The notes under the pieces are model-generated. The model saw nothing but the letters and a program-made list of their open reading frames with translations. It was not told where the DNA came from and ran no database searches. A stretch of DNA of 64,000 nucleotides from Trichaptum fuscoviolaceum. Lineage: Eukaryota; Basidiomycota; Agaricomycetes; Hymenochaetales; Trichaptaceae. The stretch lies in the NCBI GenBank assembly GCA_910574455.1, contig CAJSYZ010000005.1, positions 434,001-498,000 on the forward strand, given 5' to 3'. Position numbers and translations under genes: made by a program. This document shows positions 53,680 through 64,000 of this stretch, piece after piece (position 1 is the stretch's first letter; every line of letters begins with the position of its first letter).

Positions 53680-55470
53680 GTTGAACTTTCAAGTGCGTAC
53701 CATTGTTGTCGCGACTACGACCGTCGCTCGTGGCGACTTGACGCAGGAGATCGTGGGCGTGTCTGTTCAGGGTGATATTCTGGACTTGGCCATCAATGGC
53801 ATGGTTGACCAGCTGGCTCTCTTCACTGCGGGGGTGACCAAAGTCGCGCGGGAAGTCAGAACGAAAAAACTCGGTGTTCAAGCTGAAATCGAGAATGTTC
53901 ATGTCACAGCAAAAAATCACGTATGTTTATTTCACTAGCATTCCGCTGAGTTGTGTAGTGTGGTTTTTACTGAACGCACTCCGAATAGAATGGCTGTTGA
54001 CACCATGGCCGGAAACTTGACGACCGAAGTGCGTGGTTTCGCGCAGATCAGTACTGCAGCTATAAACGGCGACTTCACGTGTTTCATCACCGTCAAAGGC
54101 TCAGGCGAGATGGAATCCTTTGAGACTCATCAAATCAATTAAATTGTGCACTACTTGCGCGAGTCGATTTAGAAGAACGCCGCCGCTCGTGAAGCTGCCG
54201 AACTTGCCAGTCGCTCCAAGTTGGAGTTCTTGGCGAACACGTCTCATGAGATTCGACCCCTATGAACGGTATCATTGGCATGAAAGAGTTTACGCTGGAT
54301 AGCAATTTGAATAAGAGTCAGCGCGAGAGTCTTCTGCTGGTGCATAGTTTGGCTCGGAGTCTGCTATTGATTAATGTCGATATTTTGGATATCTCGAAGA
54401 GTAAGCTAATCCGCCGCCGATGCTTCCAAATTCAGTTGCTAATATTTCGATTAATTACTACATTCGAAGCAGGCAGGATGACGATAGAGCAAGTTTGGTA
54501 TTCACTGAGACACACGGTTTTTGGTAACCTCAAGACTCTCGTTGTACGACCATCGCAAAACAACCTCGACCTCACATATGACGTTTACCCAGACATTCCT
54601 GATCAGCTCATCGGTTACTCGCTGCATCTGCGCCAGGTCATTACGAACATTGTCGGCAACGCTATCAAGTTCACCTCGAGCAAGGTCGTGCGGAACGGAC
54701 ATGCTGCGCTGTCGTGCCGTCTGGTTGGCATCAAGGACTCGATGGTGAAGGTAGAGTTCTGTCTCACGGATACGGTATCGGTATTACGAAAGGTACAGTG
54801 AACTTGATCTGTGGTACGTTCGTGCGAGGGGATGGACAACCACTCGAGTGAGCTCTTCTCGAATAGTCATTTGTTCCGGCCTGTAGTGGTCTTACTTTCT
54901 TAAATCTAGGACTATGGTGGTGCTGTCCTTGGTCAATCAGTATCGAAGTGAGTTGTGTCGCTGATGAATAAGACGATGTGAGTTGAGAGCGAGCTGGGCA
55001 AGGGAAGTTCACGACCACCTCCTAAATCAGCCAGTTGTCCACCGAGAACGTACTTTCGATGATCCAGGCATTCGCGAAGCAGAAAATCCGGCTTGCCAAT
55101 ACGCTGGACGACCGAACAGGTGTAGTGATGCGTATCACAGAGCTTATTCTGAAGCCTTACGACGTGAGCGAAGTTGCAGATAATGAGTGTTGCCTACATA
55201 TCGATGGGATACTTGTTGATTCGCTGACGGCCGTAAGTCATCTTGTTAAAGTGCATTCAAGCTACAGTATAAAGCCTTACTCAAACACTTTTCGGATGAT
55301 CCAGAAGGAACAAACCAGGAGTATGAACACTTGCGATATATACCGATCGTTCTGGCGTCAGACCAAAATTCCCTATTGAACAAACAACTGCCAGACCGAG
55401 ATCTACCCCCACTTCCCATCGGAGGCAATCTGCTTCTCAAGGATGTAGAAGCAGAGCTAGATCGATAGGT
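53680..55470 (+). pseudogene. Group III (Nik1-like) hybrid histidine kinase, decayed C-terminal part
   Basis: It begins within the HAMP repeat array (VARGDLTQEI, VQGDILDLAINGMVDQLALF, VTKVAREV), continues with [16 protein letters not shown], and reaches the dimerisation box SHEIR (about 54242-54256). There one base is missing before NGIIGMKEFTLDS. Then come SQRESLLLVHSLARSLLLI, a disrupted intron, the ATPase part (LRQVITNIVGNAIKFT) and a remnant of the receiver-side linker. In the living protein this cytosolic kinase feeds the Hog1 osmostress pathway and is the target of fludioxonil. Multiple frameshifts, a stop in the linker and a missing receiver Asp region make it a pseudogene. Confidence 0.82.
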
Positions 55471-57073
55471 TGCGGTGACGAGAATTGACACGAGCGGCTA
55501 CAGCGGACCATTCAAGGTGGAGGGTAATTCAAGAACATGGACCTTGAGGGAAAATGATCAGAACGTGCGCAATCGGACAAGAGAGAAATTGCTTTCGGAA
55601 CAGATTGAAAATAGTATGTCCGAGTCCTCCGAAAACCCGTAGTAAGAACTCTGGAATTTATGTTTGACAATTGTTTCAGGCGTCAGGAAGAAGATGCCAC
55701 TTGGGCGGAAGTCGGACAATTCTCGAATCGCTCAAGGCAAATGTGCTTGAGTCGCTCAGCCAACAACGAAAAGCATGAACATCCTTATCAGCGAAGGCGA
55801 GAGGAAAGCAGCGCGCAGCCTACAATACTGGCGTACTGAATTACTGGTGTACTGATTTGTACTTACTATGACATTTGAATTGTACATGCTTGTACTTAGT
55901 CTTTACTTATGCTTGACTGACCTCCTGATGTACTGACGTACCGAGTGTGTCCTGAAAATTGGCTTATTTCAGTGTGTTCAGGCCATCAGTTGATTTCAGA
56001 CAGGCATAGCAACATGTCAGTAGATTTCAGACACGCATAGCAACCCTTCAGTCCATTTAAGGCAGCGTCAGGACGCGTCAGTCGCCTTAAGCAAAAAGTA
56101 GTTTCCCTGATGTGTCCGGGTGGACCGGGAAAAAGATGAATTCCGGATAGAATTGGTAAAACTTGCCAAACTATTCCACCAGGAAGTCCGGCTTGCAAAA
56201 AGACATCGTTTCCGTATATTCCGAGGCCGTGGGAACCTCTTAAAAGGGCTGTATTACTAAATTAGGTAGCATGTTTCAAAATCCTGGTATGAGAAATTTT
56301 TCGGAATTAAATTCAAGCAAATCTAATCAATAAGAATGAAAGATATAATGCATTAGAAGCTATTTACACAGTTTCAGGATCATTGGCAAGTTTTTGTGGC
56401 CGGAGAAAAAAAAGTTTTGAAGGGGGGTTCCGAGAGGCGGGTTTTAGCCTTCCGACACTGTAGTGTTCATCATCCGTGCAACGGGAGTACCAACTTGAAG
56501 CTGGGTCATGGTGAAGCTCATCCTCTTTTACAAGTGAACTCCCGCGCATGAGTCACTTGCCTGCCGCAGATGATCCACGCATTTCGAAATGCCGGGATCC
56601 AATTGTAAGTAAGTTTCGTAAACTTCGCAATCGACATCGATTGACTTCTACTAGTAATTGGATGAATTGATCGATGCACGATGAAGGGTCCGCTGGGCAT
56701 GCAGATTCAAGTGTTCGATATGTATCTTATCTGACCCCACATCATGGTCTGCAAGTCCCTGACCCATAGTATGTCTGCGCCAAGCCCGTTGAATTAACTA
56801 GTAGACTCATGCAATGCTTTCACCACCATTTCAATCAGTCATGGGTTGGCAAATCCTGGCGTTTAGGAGTTTTTTTAATTCCGTTGACGAACTAGATTCA
56901 CAGAAGGACTGACCATTTGCAATCCCCCCCGATCAAATAGATGCAAATGGCAGACTTAAAAAGCGAGCGCATGTATGTGCATAAATGAAACAAAGAGAAT
57001 CTCCTACATACACCAGAAGTGTACGGACGATCGCTCTACGGCGTATATCGCACTTACTAGTTGTCTGTTGAAA
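55471..57073. other. Non-coding region with short direct repeats
   Basis: No gene. CAGT(T/A)GATTTCAGACA(G/C)GCATAGCAAC occurs twice in tandem (about 55985-56044), and TGTACT(G/T)A-type words recur at 55.83-55.94 kb. The last few hundred bases are the likely promoter of the lectin gene. Confidence 0.4.
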
Positions 57074-58197
57074 ATGCCGACTGAGAATAGTGAGTTGCTT
57101 CGCTGGTCTCTCTGATCCCTTTGTTATCTCACTTCTACTACCAGCCCCCTTGTATATACCCCCTCATGGCCTCCAGTTCCGCATCTGGGGCTACAGCAGT
57201 GAACAAGTGATCTTCTCGCGCACGAACAATGAGCTGCAAGTCGGTGTATGGCTTGCTTCACCTGTAGAACGGGATCAATGGTTCACGCTCATCTATGGAA
57301 CTGGAGACAACAAAGGCTTGTACGCTATCAAGGGTATACATTCGGGCAAATTGCTATTCTCTTCAAGCGTGGATCCCCGTGTTGGTCATGTCGACCGTGC
57401 TGGTAGCCATAAGGACAGGTGAGTATTTATTCTTGAATATTCCGATAGGCATTCCTCGATGTTCTTGACAGTTGGTTCAAATTTGAACGTGGATCCGGCC
57501 AGTTGTCCAAGTACTTCCGTATCATCACGCCCTCGAACGGCTATGCACTTGTCTCGCGCACGCATGTAGAGCCACACTATATCAACAACCCTTCCTCCGA
57601 AATCTATCCAGATCAGCACTTTGATTTCCTTTATGAGGACATGCAGATCGACAGTGTACATTACGACGTGGACTCTGGAAAAATCTCACCGTCAAAACCT
57701 CTTGTTCTTACGAGCCAAAAAGTCGCAAATGATTCAAGTTCGGTACAGGAGACCACCGTAACGGTAAACCAAACAACAACACACACAAGTTCCTTCGAGT
57801 ACACCCTTGGCTTCAAGATCGCTGCTGAAACTGAATTTGAGGGTACGTCGAACAACTCCTGGTAGCACATCCCGATCACTTCAATACTGTTTATTTTGTA
57901 GCCGGCCTTCCTTTAGTGGCGGAAGCAAAGGTCAAGATCAGCGCTGAAGTGTCGGGCCAATGGAAATGGGGAAAGGTCGACTCCACCTCTTTTGCTTATA
58001 CAGCTCAATTTCCAGTCAAGGTTCAACCCGGAGAGGCTGTTAAAGTATCTGCAACAGTCTCCAGCGGCTCACTCACCGTTCCATTCACGGTCCACCTCAG
58101 CTCCAAAAGCACCGGTGTAAAGACGGAGACGAAGGGAATATGGCGCGGCGTCACGACATGGGATCTTTCAGTTCATTACGAGAAGATCTCTAAGTAG
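57074..58197 (+). CDS. Beta-trefoil lectin with aerolysin-type pore-forming module
   Basis: Four exons (57074-57089, 57145-57418, 57472-57842, 57902-58197) join in frame to about 318 residues, the usual size for the mushroom hemolytic-lectin family best known from Laetiporus. The first half is a ricin-B-like beta-trefoil with repeated aromatic/Gly motifs (LYAIKGIHSGKLLFS, YFRIITPSNGYALVSRTH) that would bind galactose-type sugars. The second half is a beta-rich aerolysin/ETX-like module with alternating Ser/Thr strands and an insertion-loop-like stretch. There is no signal peptide, as usual in this family, so the product is probably cytoplasmic and defensive. No stop or frameshift was seen. 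The first intron follows only five codons. Sugar specificity and pore activity are inferred from family. Confidence 0.85.
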
Positions 58198-58941
58198 ATC
58201 AGATGGCATGCAGATTATGCTGTGTTTGATTTTTTTAGATCTTTGCGGTTTTGTTTTCCAGACTCCTTCTAGTTCGAAATGTACAGTAGATATGTCAGAG
58301 ATATGTAGTAGGGAAAAAAATTACATGGATATGAAATTTGCATCTACAGGCTTTCAATAAAACTGACGCATGATAGTTTTATATATGGAGCTTCGCCAAC
58401 GCTCAGAGTGTTGTTTGACAGTGAGCACGTGCCAACTCCGAGTCCCCTCAATTTAAGCCTTACTAAATTGAGGTCACTGGGTGGTGCTGACGTCATCTAC
58501 TTAAAAAAGATCGATTTTCTGTTCAACTTGAAGTTCAAGTTTCCAGCCGAATTTCATGCACGTCCACATTGCACAAGCGAAGCAACTTGAATGACCCGGC
58601 TGCAGCTCATCTATATGGCTTATATAGGCTTTCTCGCCTTATTGCCTCTGAACTAGTACTATCATTCAAGTTGTCATAAACAACTCTCGCAGACTTCCCA
58701 AGCTAATTGTAACGAAGACAAATGAAAATGAAGTTATTGAAGGAACCTGTCACGATTGCGGTATGTAAAAGTCCTTTCTGATCATTTCCTTGCTCCTCAA
58801 CTGATCTAGATCAGTAGTGACGCTAGGACTATGACGGACTATGGTGTATGGGGCTATGAGGTCATGGGACGATGCCCTTGGTGCAGTCTCATCTTATATA
58901 CTTCCAGCTGTCTATACCTTCCGACACATTGATTATTCAAC
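58198..58941. other. Intergenic region
   Basis: 3' flank of the lectin gene, then sequence with TTCAACTTGAAGTTCAAG and CTAGTACTATC motifs (58.53-58.67 kb) that recall the short palindromes of the transposon-dense block. No gene recognised. Confidence 0.35.
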
Positions 58942-60159
58942 ATGGCTTCCGTCGTCGTTCAACAGTCTCCAGCGTTGACACCCACCGGTGGCCCGCCCTC
59001 GTCGTCGCCGTTCGTCCCCGCGCCCGACTCGTCGCCGTACAGCCGCCCACATCCACCGACAACCTCTGATTCACATTTCCCTGGCTCGTATCCGTCCGAG
59101 ACGCAGTTGAAGGAGCCGAAGGATGCTATCGACCATCTCGCTGACGCTGCGCCGCAGTCGGGCGGGTCGATATTACCGGTCCCAGGAGCGGTGATGCAAG
59201 GGGTGCAGAATGTACTTTCTGTGATGAACGAGACGGCGAAAGCGTACCTGCCTGCGAGTATTGGAAATGCTTTGCGTGAGCACTGATTGACTATTTCCTT
59301 CTCAGCAGGACTGACAACTTTCATGATAAACATTAGCCGTTGGTACGACCGATCCCAACGTCATCGAAGCAGAGACGCAAAATCCGAATTCCTACGCCGT
59401 TCCTTCCGACTTGCCTACCGTATCTTCATCAGACCCTTTTGCGACTTTTCCAGCGACTTCCACTACTCCAGTCGCTCCAGTCGTCGAGTCGATGCACAGA
59501 ATAGGCTCATTGGACACGGACGCAGACGTCCGAGCTAGTGGGGCCCAGATCGGAAATGTGACCGGTCTTGCAGGCGGAACAGTCGCAGCGGGATTTTCCA
59601 GTGGACTAGGTAAGCCTTATACATTTGCTAACATTTACGGCGGAAATTAATTGGCAGTTGCGGTGGGATAGATCCAGAAGCTTCAACACGTAGTCTGGCC
59701 CCCTCTTCCATTCAGGGTTCCGGTACGACTACTACTGCAGTGAAACCTTTTATTCCAGACCCACACACACAGTCCATGCCGTCTTCGGCACCTGCGCCGA
59801 CTCCTCCGCCCAAAGACTCAAATGATCAGCTTCTCAACTCTTCCTCAGAGCTGAAATCCGTAGAGAAGAGAGAGTCGCTTCTCAATTCCAATGTGAACGA
59901 GATCAAGCCGACCGCCCCGTTCCACAGCAACGACGACGTGGCGAGCAGCACGATCAGCAATCTCGATACCAGTAGTGTGAATGCACCTAGCACTGATAGT
60001 GTCCGGAGTGGTGTGAGCGGGACTGTCAGTGATGGGTACGAGGATGAGACTAGTGGAGACGAAGGCGATGGCGATGGGAGCAACGAAAAAGGCGAGAAGA
60101 AGGGCAAGGCGAAGCGCTTCGTACAGAAGATGAAGGGGAAACTGCATATGGGCCACTAA
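58942..60159 (+). CDS. Low-complexity basidiomycete protein with basic C-terminus
   Basis: Three exons keep one frame: ATG 58942 to about 59272 (donor GTGAGC), then about 59338-59609 (donor GTAAGC), then from the acceptor GGGATAG near 59671 to the stop at 60159; about 360 residues. The sequence is rich in Pro, Ser, Thr and Asp and probably mostly disordered. A short helical, Ala/Gly-rich segment (GGSILPVPGAVMQGVQNVLS) and a Lys-rich end (KAKRFVQKMKGKLHMGH) stand out. I know no function. Clean splice phases and lack of stops suggest a working gene. Confidence 0.68.
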
Positions 60160-61738
60160 ATCTGCCTTATTCGCGATCAAGGAACTTACATTTCATATAT
60201 CTGATACACGTGTGCTGATCTCCTAATGATGTATGATTATTGAAGATTATCAAACTGTACCCAAAGAAACACTATTGCTCCTTCGAATACAATACGAGTG
60301 GCAGATGTTAAACGTTATGTGCTATATTTGGTGTACATCTTCATTGGACAGTATGAAATCGTACGAATTGGCACAAAGCATTGAAGGAAGAATACCATCG
60401 TCATTTTGTTTCGCCGGAGTTTGCCGGATCGGCGTTGACGATACCGGAGCCGGCAACTCGGCAACTTGACTGAGTATGTTAAATAGACGCAACATATGTA
60501 TGTATATTAGTTAAATTATACAGAAGCACAGCACTCCTTTCACTATAAATCTTTCAATGGCCTCAGAAACGATTCAGTGCTATCCAGTGGTGGTGTTCTG
60601 ATACTCGGCATTACTACAATAAAACTTATCTTATTTCTTGAATCATTAACAAATAATAAAAAATAACTGAGTCGTAACCCACGCACAGACCTTGGCTCTC
60701 AAGAATGCACGTTCACGACAGCTTCAATTTACCGTTTCCGACTCTCCCGATGAGATGTCACATCGATGCGTTGCACGCGACTGCACAGTGCTAAACTTCA
60801 GCACCACACAGTTGCGAAATATGTCAGGATCTTCTGCTGGAACGAGAGTTCATGATAGAAGATGCTCATGGGACTGTAGAGTATGTAGTAGGTGTGTGTC
60901 CAAGCCCCGTCAAGCGGCCATGACGATGTCAGAAGGCTTCCCATTTTCAATAAGGATTTTTCCGACGGCATTGACCACCGCTTGATGCTCTAGATTACTC
61001 AAAGATGTGGCTAAAATCTAGCTAGCATCGTCATAGAATCAATATATACACTTCCTTAAAGAGAGAAGCTATCCGCCGTCAGACGACCTTAGGGGAGTAC
61101 GTATTAAGAACACTTTCATTAAAGTGAAGCGGGTCTAGCCACACACCCGAAAGCTCGCGTGTGTCTTTAGAACACCTCAGCGTCCGTGAGATGGAAGGGG
61201 AAAGCAGTTTAGCACAGTCTAGGCTCAGCATCGTGACATCATATCAGAGTCTAACTGTTCTGTGTTCCAATGCACACTGAATGTGATCGTCGTCAGGCTA
61301 CTTGTAAGGATGCATTTCAGTAGATAGTCAGTGGTAAAATTAGATACCCACCCTTACATGACCGCGGTGAGCGCTCTAAAGCCAATCGGGAACCGACTCC
61401 ACGATATACAGTAACTTTTTTTCTTCCAGACTGCACTTCAGTTCATTCATGCTGCTTCTTTAAATCTGCAAGTTATTTTGCCTGCATGCGTAGTTGTGTC
61501 GAACACGATGGCTTCTAATATGCCTGAGCCCCACAGTTGTCATCAAAGGTGCTGTTTAGTATCCACATACTTACAGATGAATGCGGATATCATGTTTGTC
61601 TGGATGGCAGGAAATATGCGTGCACAGACCACCGCTATGGTATAAAGCTTGTCGTTAGATTCGCAGAATCTGTATCCATTCCTCAGTCAGATAACAAGCC
61701 CTGTAGTTCAAACTTCACACTTTAACAAATCATTTAAA
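60160..61738. other. Intergenic region upstream of the hydrophobin gene
   Basis: No gene recognised; frames of about 60-97 codons have no family likeness. TATAAA at 61641-61646, about 95 bases upstream of the hydrophobin ATG, is a plausible core promoter. Confidence 0.4.
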
Positions 61739-62253
61739 ATGTTCGCCAAACTTGCCTTTATCGCCTCCATCGCCATCCTTGCGGTCGCCACTCCGACTCC
61801 GAATGCGCAGAACACCTGCAGCACCGGCGCTGTGCAATGCTGCAGCAGCTCTGGGTCCTCCTCCGACCCTGCCATCGCTACAATTCTTGCAGGGTATGCA
61901 GATGTTGATTACTTTTCCGTAGTAAAGGCGGCTGATAGTTGGTTCACCCAGCCTCGGTATTCCTATCGGATCTGCGACAGGAGAGGTCGGCCTCACTTGC
62001 ACCCCAGTCACTGTAAGCAGGCTCGATATTTATAAACACACGTAGAGCTGTGCTCACCACTACTCTTCATTCATTGTTTTGCACAGGCCGTTGGACTTGG
62101 CGGGGACGGCTGCTCTAGCTCGACCTTGTGCTGCGATGATGACAGCTTTAGTTCGTCAAAAGTCATATTTTCCAAAGAATCAAATTAACTAACTTGATTC
62201 TCTACCTTCTAGATGGTGTCGTTGCTCTGGGATGCACCCCGATCACCTTGTAG
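61739..62253 (+). CDS. Class I hydrophobin
   Basis: Four exons (61739-61893, 61952-62012, 62087-62150, 62213-62253) give about 106 residues. A signal peptide (FAKLAFIASIAILAVATPTP) precedes the eight-cysteine pattern C-CC-C-C-CC-C: CSTGAVQCC, LTCTPV, GCSSSTLCCDDD and LGCTPITL at the very end. The spacing and the LGxPxG block fit class I hydrophobins, which coat aerial hyphae and fruiting bodies with amyloid-like rodlets. The third intron uses the weaker donor GTTCGT, but the join restores the conserved NGVVALGC block. No disabling change was seen. Confidence 0.93.
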
Positions 62254-63140
62254 ATTGCTGTACATCTGAGGGGCAGACCAGCGTCATTGTGCCCAGAAAC
62301 CAGTCAGAGGTTTATCGTAGTTCCCAGCGAGATAGCTATGGGCATATGTGTATCAATACTAGCCTGAAATATAAGTTCAGATTATCCTGAGTACCTATTT
62401 GTGTCGACAAGCCAGACTCAATGGTTAAGAGGATAGAGGCACGGTATAGGCGATGACACATGAAGAAATAATGATGATGAGCGAGTCCATAAAACCATAA
62501 GAGAAGAGCGTGCCTGTCAGCAAGCTTCACCCGCTACATGATACCGTCGGGTGTTCGTTCAACTTTGCAATCGATTTAGATAACATCGAAGATGGCAACC
62601 TTGATCAACTTTAGAGCCATACAGGTCCCCGGGCCCTTTCGAGAATGAAGCTTAAGCATCTTGGATAATTGTTGCGGTAAATGGCATGGACGTCTTGCTA
62701 GAAGAGTCCTCCTGAACACTGGGCTCAGAAAGAGGTATGACTCCGACGAGTAAATAATGGTAGGGAGCAACTTCAAGTTGAACCTTGAGGTTCAGGGTCG
62801 GAGAAATTAAACTTTAAGTGAAGAACAAATAAGACCAAACTCAGGCTCTTGATGCAGGCGAAAACTCTCGGAGTTCTTTGTCACTCATGACGATCGGAGG
62901 ACCAGTCCATAAACTTTCCAGTCCTACGCTTACGTGCGAGAGTCAGTGAGCTAATAAAGGTCTAGGCTTTTACGTGACAAAATGGACTATTCTAGATTGT
63001 GGCCCGGTTTACTAGTGACTGGTAGATGGATGTGGCCCATTCACACAATCTTATACTCAAGTGGTGTGTATGAAATTCTATGCAGAGAAGAAAGGTCTAG
63101 TGCTAATAATATTATTATTTATGGTATATGACTCATATAG
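62254..63140. other. Intergenic region downstream of the hydrophobin gene
   Basis: No gene or RNA recognised. A CAACTTCAAGTTG palindrome occurs at about 62769-62781. Confidence 0.35.
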
Positions 63141-63142
63141 TA

Positions 63143-63901
63143 CAGTGGGTTACCAAAAGTGAAGGTCACCCCCCTAAAACCTATATTTCAATCATTGCTC
63201 TGCAACACTTAACCGGATGACCTTTAAAATATTTGTACAGTATCTAGTATGGTTATGTAGTCTATGTATGAAGTTTAAAGTATGTAGCTTTCAATATGAA
63301 AGAAATATGAGAGAAATATAATCTTCTGATTAAGTCCAAAATGAGGTATTTCATTGTACATTTGCATTGCTGCAGAATAATGCTCATTGGAAAGGACTTC
63401 TCAAACTTACAAGATATGCTACTATATATATGTGGTATCTTCAGTGATTTTATCGTATTTTTTAGAATGCAGCATGGCAGATTACATAGCATATACTCAG
63501 AAAAGTGCATATTTTGACCAATTTTGCTTTTAAATTCGGAAATTTTTAAAGATGGCTTCATAACTTTTGTTCTGGTGATTCAAAAAATCTCGAAAAATCA
63601 GAGAATGATCTACATGCATATGCTATAGTTACTTGTAACTGTGGAAGAGATACGGATTTTATACATGCCTGTAGCACATCAAATGTGTTGTATTTTTACC
63701 TATTTTGACTAGTTTTTTAAAATAAAGAACTACTTCCTCAGCTAGCAAATGAGCACAGCATGCCTTCAAATCTTACAGACATAAAGTAATATGCTTGTCA
63801 CTGCTTGTCAAATTTTTCTGAAGGAACAACGCGAAAGGAGGAAGAGTTACAGGTAAAAAGTATGTTCAGAGGGCCTGACCTTCACTTTTGGTAACCCACT
63901 G
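63143..63901 (-). mobile_element. 759-bp MITE with TA target sites, copy 2 (inverted)
   Basis: Same length and, as far as I can read, same sequence as the copy at 42917-43675 but in reverse orientation, flanked by TA (63141-63142 and 63902-63903). The ends are CAGTGGGTTACCAAAAGTG and its complement. No visible difference means very recent movement or homogenisation. Confidence 0.9.
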
Positions 63902-63903
63902 TA

Positions 63904-64000
63904 GTAAGGGTATAGCGCGTTAGAGTTTGTCAAAGCACAACCTCCAGTTCGACCTGCCAGACATCCCCAAAGCTATTCACAAGCGACGTAATCTGGACAT
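63904..64000. other. Right edge of the window
   Basis: No feature seen in the last 97 bases. Confidence 0.3.

Noticed and set aside
1..64000. CRISPR array, tRNA, rRNA or telomeric repeats
   Set aside because: No regularly spaced repeats, no tRNA T-arm with cloverleaf partners and no TTAGGG arrays were seen; CRISPR is not expected in a fungal genome.

Overview
The window comes from a filamentous basidiomycete, most likely a mushroom-forming Agaricomycete. The signs are short GT-AG introns (about 48-75 nt), a class I hydrophobin gene, a chromodomain Ty3/gypsy retrotransposon, a Plavaka-type DNA transposase, and proteins whose closest recognisable families are agaricomycete. It reads as a repeat-rich accessory region in which a few intact genes sit among transposons and decayed pieces of housekeeping genes.

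Layout. 1-9 kb is a gene graveyard on both strands: fragments of alpha-1,3-glucan synthase, TFIIF alpha, fatty acid synthase beta (two pieces in the wrong order) and an ING-family chromatin reader, with two copies of a GGTACC-rich repeat. 9-16.3 kb holds three more complete genes: a secreted RNase T2 (7 exons), an unrecognised ~600-residue protein with a duplicated N-terminal motif, and an ankyrin-ClpB/SKD3-type AAA+ gene on the minus strand that carries a one-base frameshift at Walker B. 16.3-19 kb holds only diverged local duplications and AT-rich sequence. 19.0-28.7 kb is one chromovirus locus with three LTRs, flanked by a single ATTTA target duplication and best explained by a nested insertion followed by LTR recombination.

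29-47.5 kb is dominated by transposon-associated genes. A minus-strand gene (29.2-33.5 kb) contains a run of small exons that are all multiples of three. It faces a Plavaka transposase gene (34.1-42.8 kb) that has been hit twice: by a solo LTR inside an intron, and by a 3.76-kb inverted-repeat element inside an exon. That second element carries a C-terminal HSP70 fragment. Downstream lie a 759-bp TA-flanked MITE, a second MITE of about 485 bp, and a minus-strand coiled, GK-repeat protein. An identical second copy of the 759-bp MITE lies inverted at 63.1 kb.

47.5-64 kb mixes decayed and intact genes. Decayed: a WD40 remnant and a group III (Nik1-like) hybrid histidine kinase. Intact: a DEDDy-type 3'-5' exonuclease with a changed motif II, a beta-trefoil/aerolysin-fold lectin, a low-complexity protein gene, and the hydrophobin. 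I see no tRNA, rRNA or CRISPR. The genes do not form one pathway. RNase T2, the lectin and the hydrophobin are secreted or defence/surface-type products; the rest is mobile-element biology and decay. All family names come from recognising motifs by eye; no database search was run.
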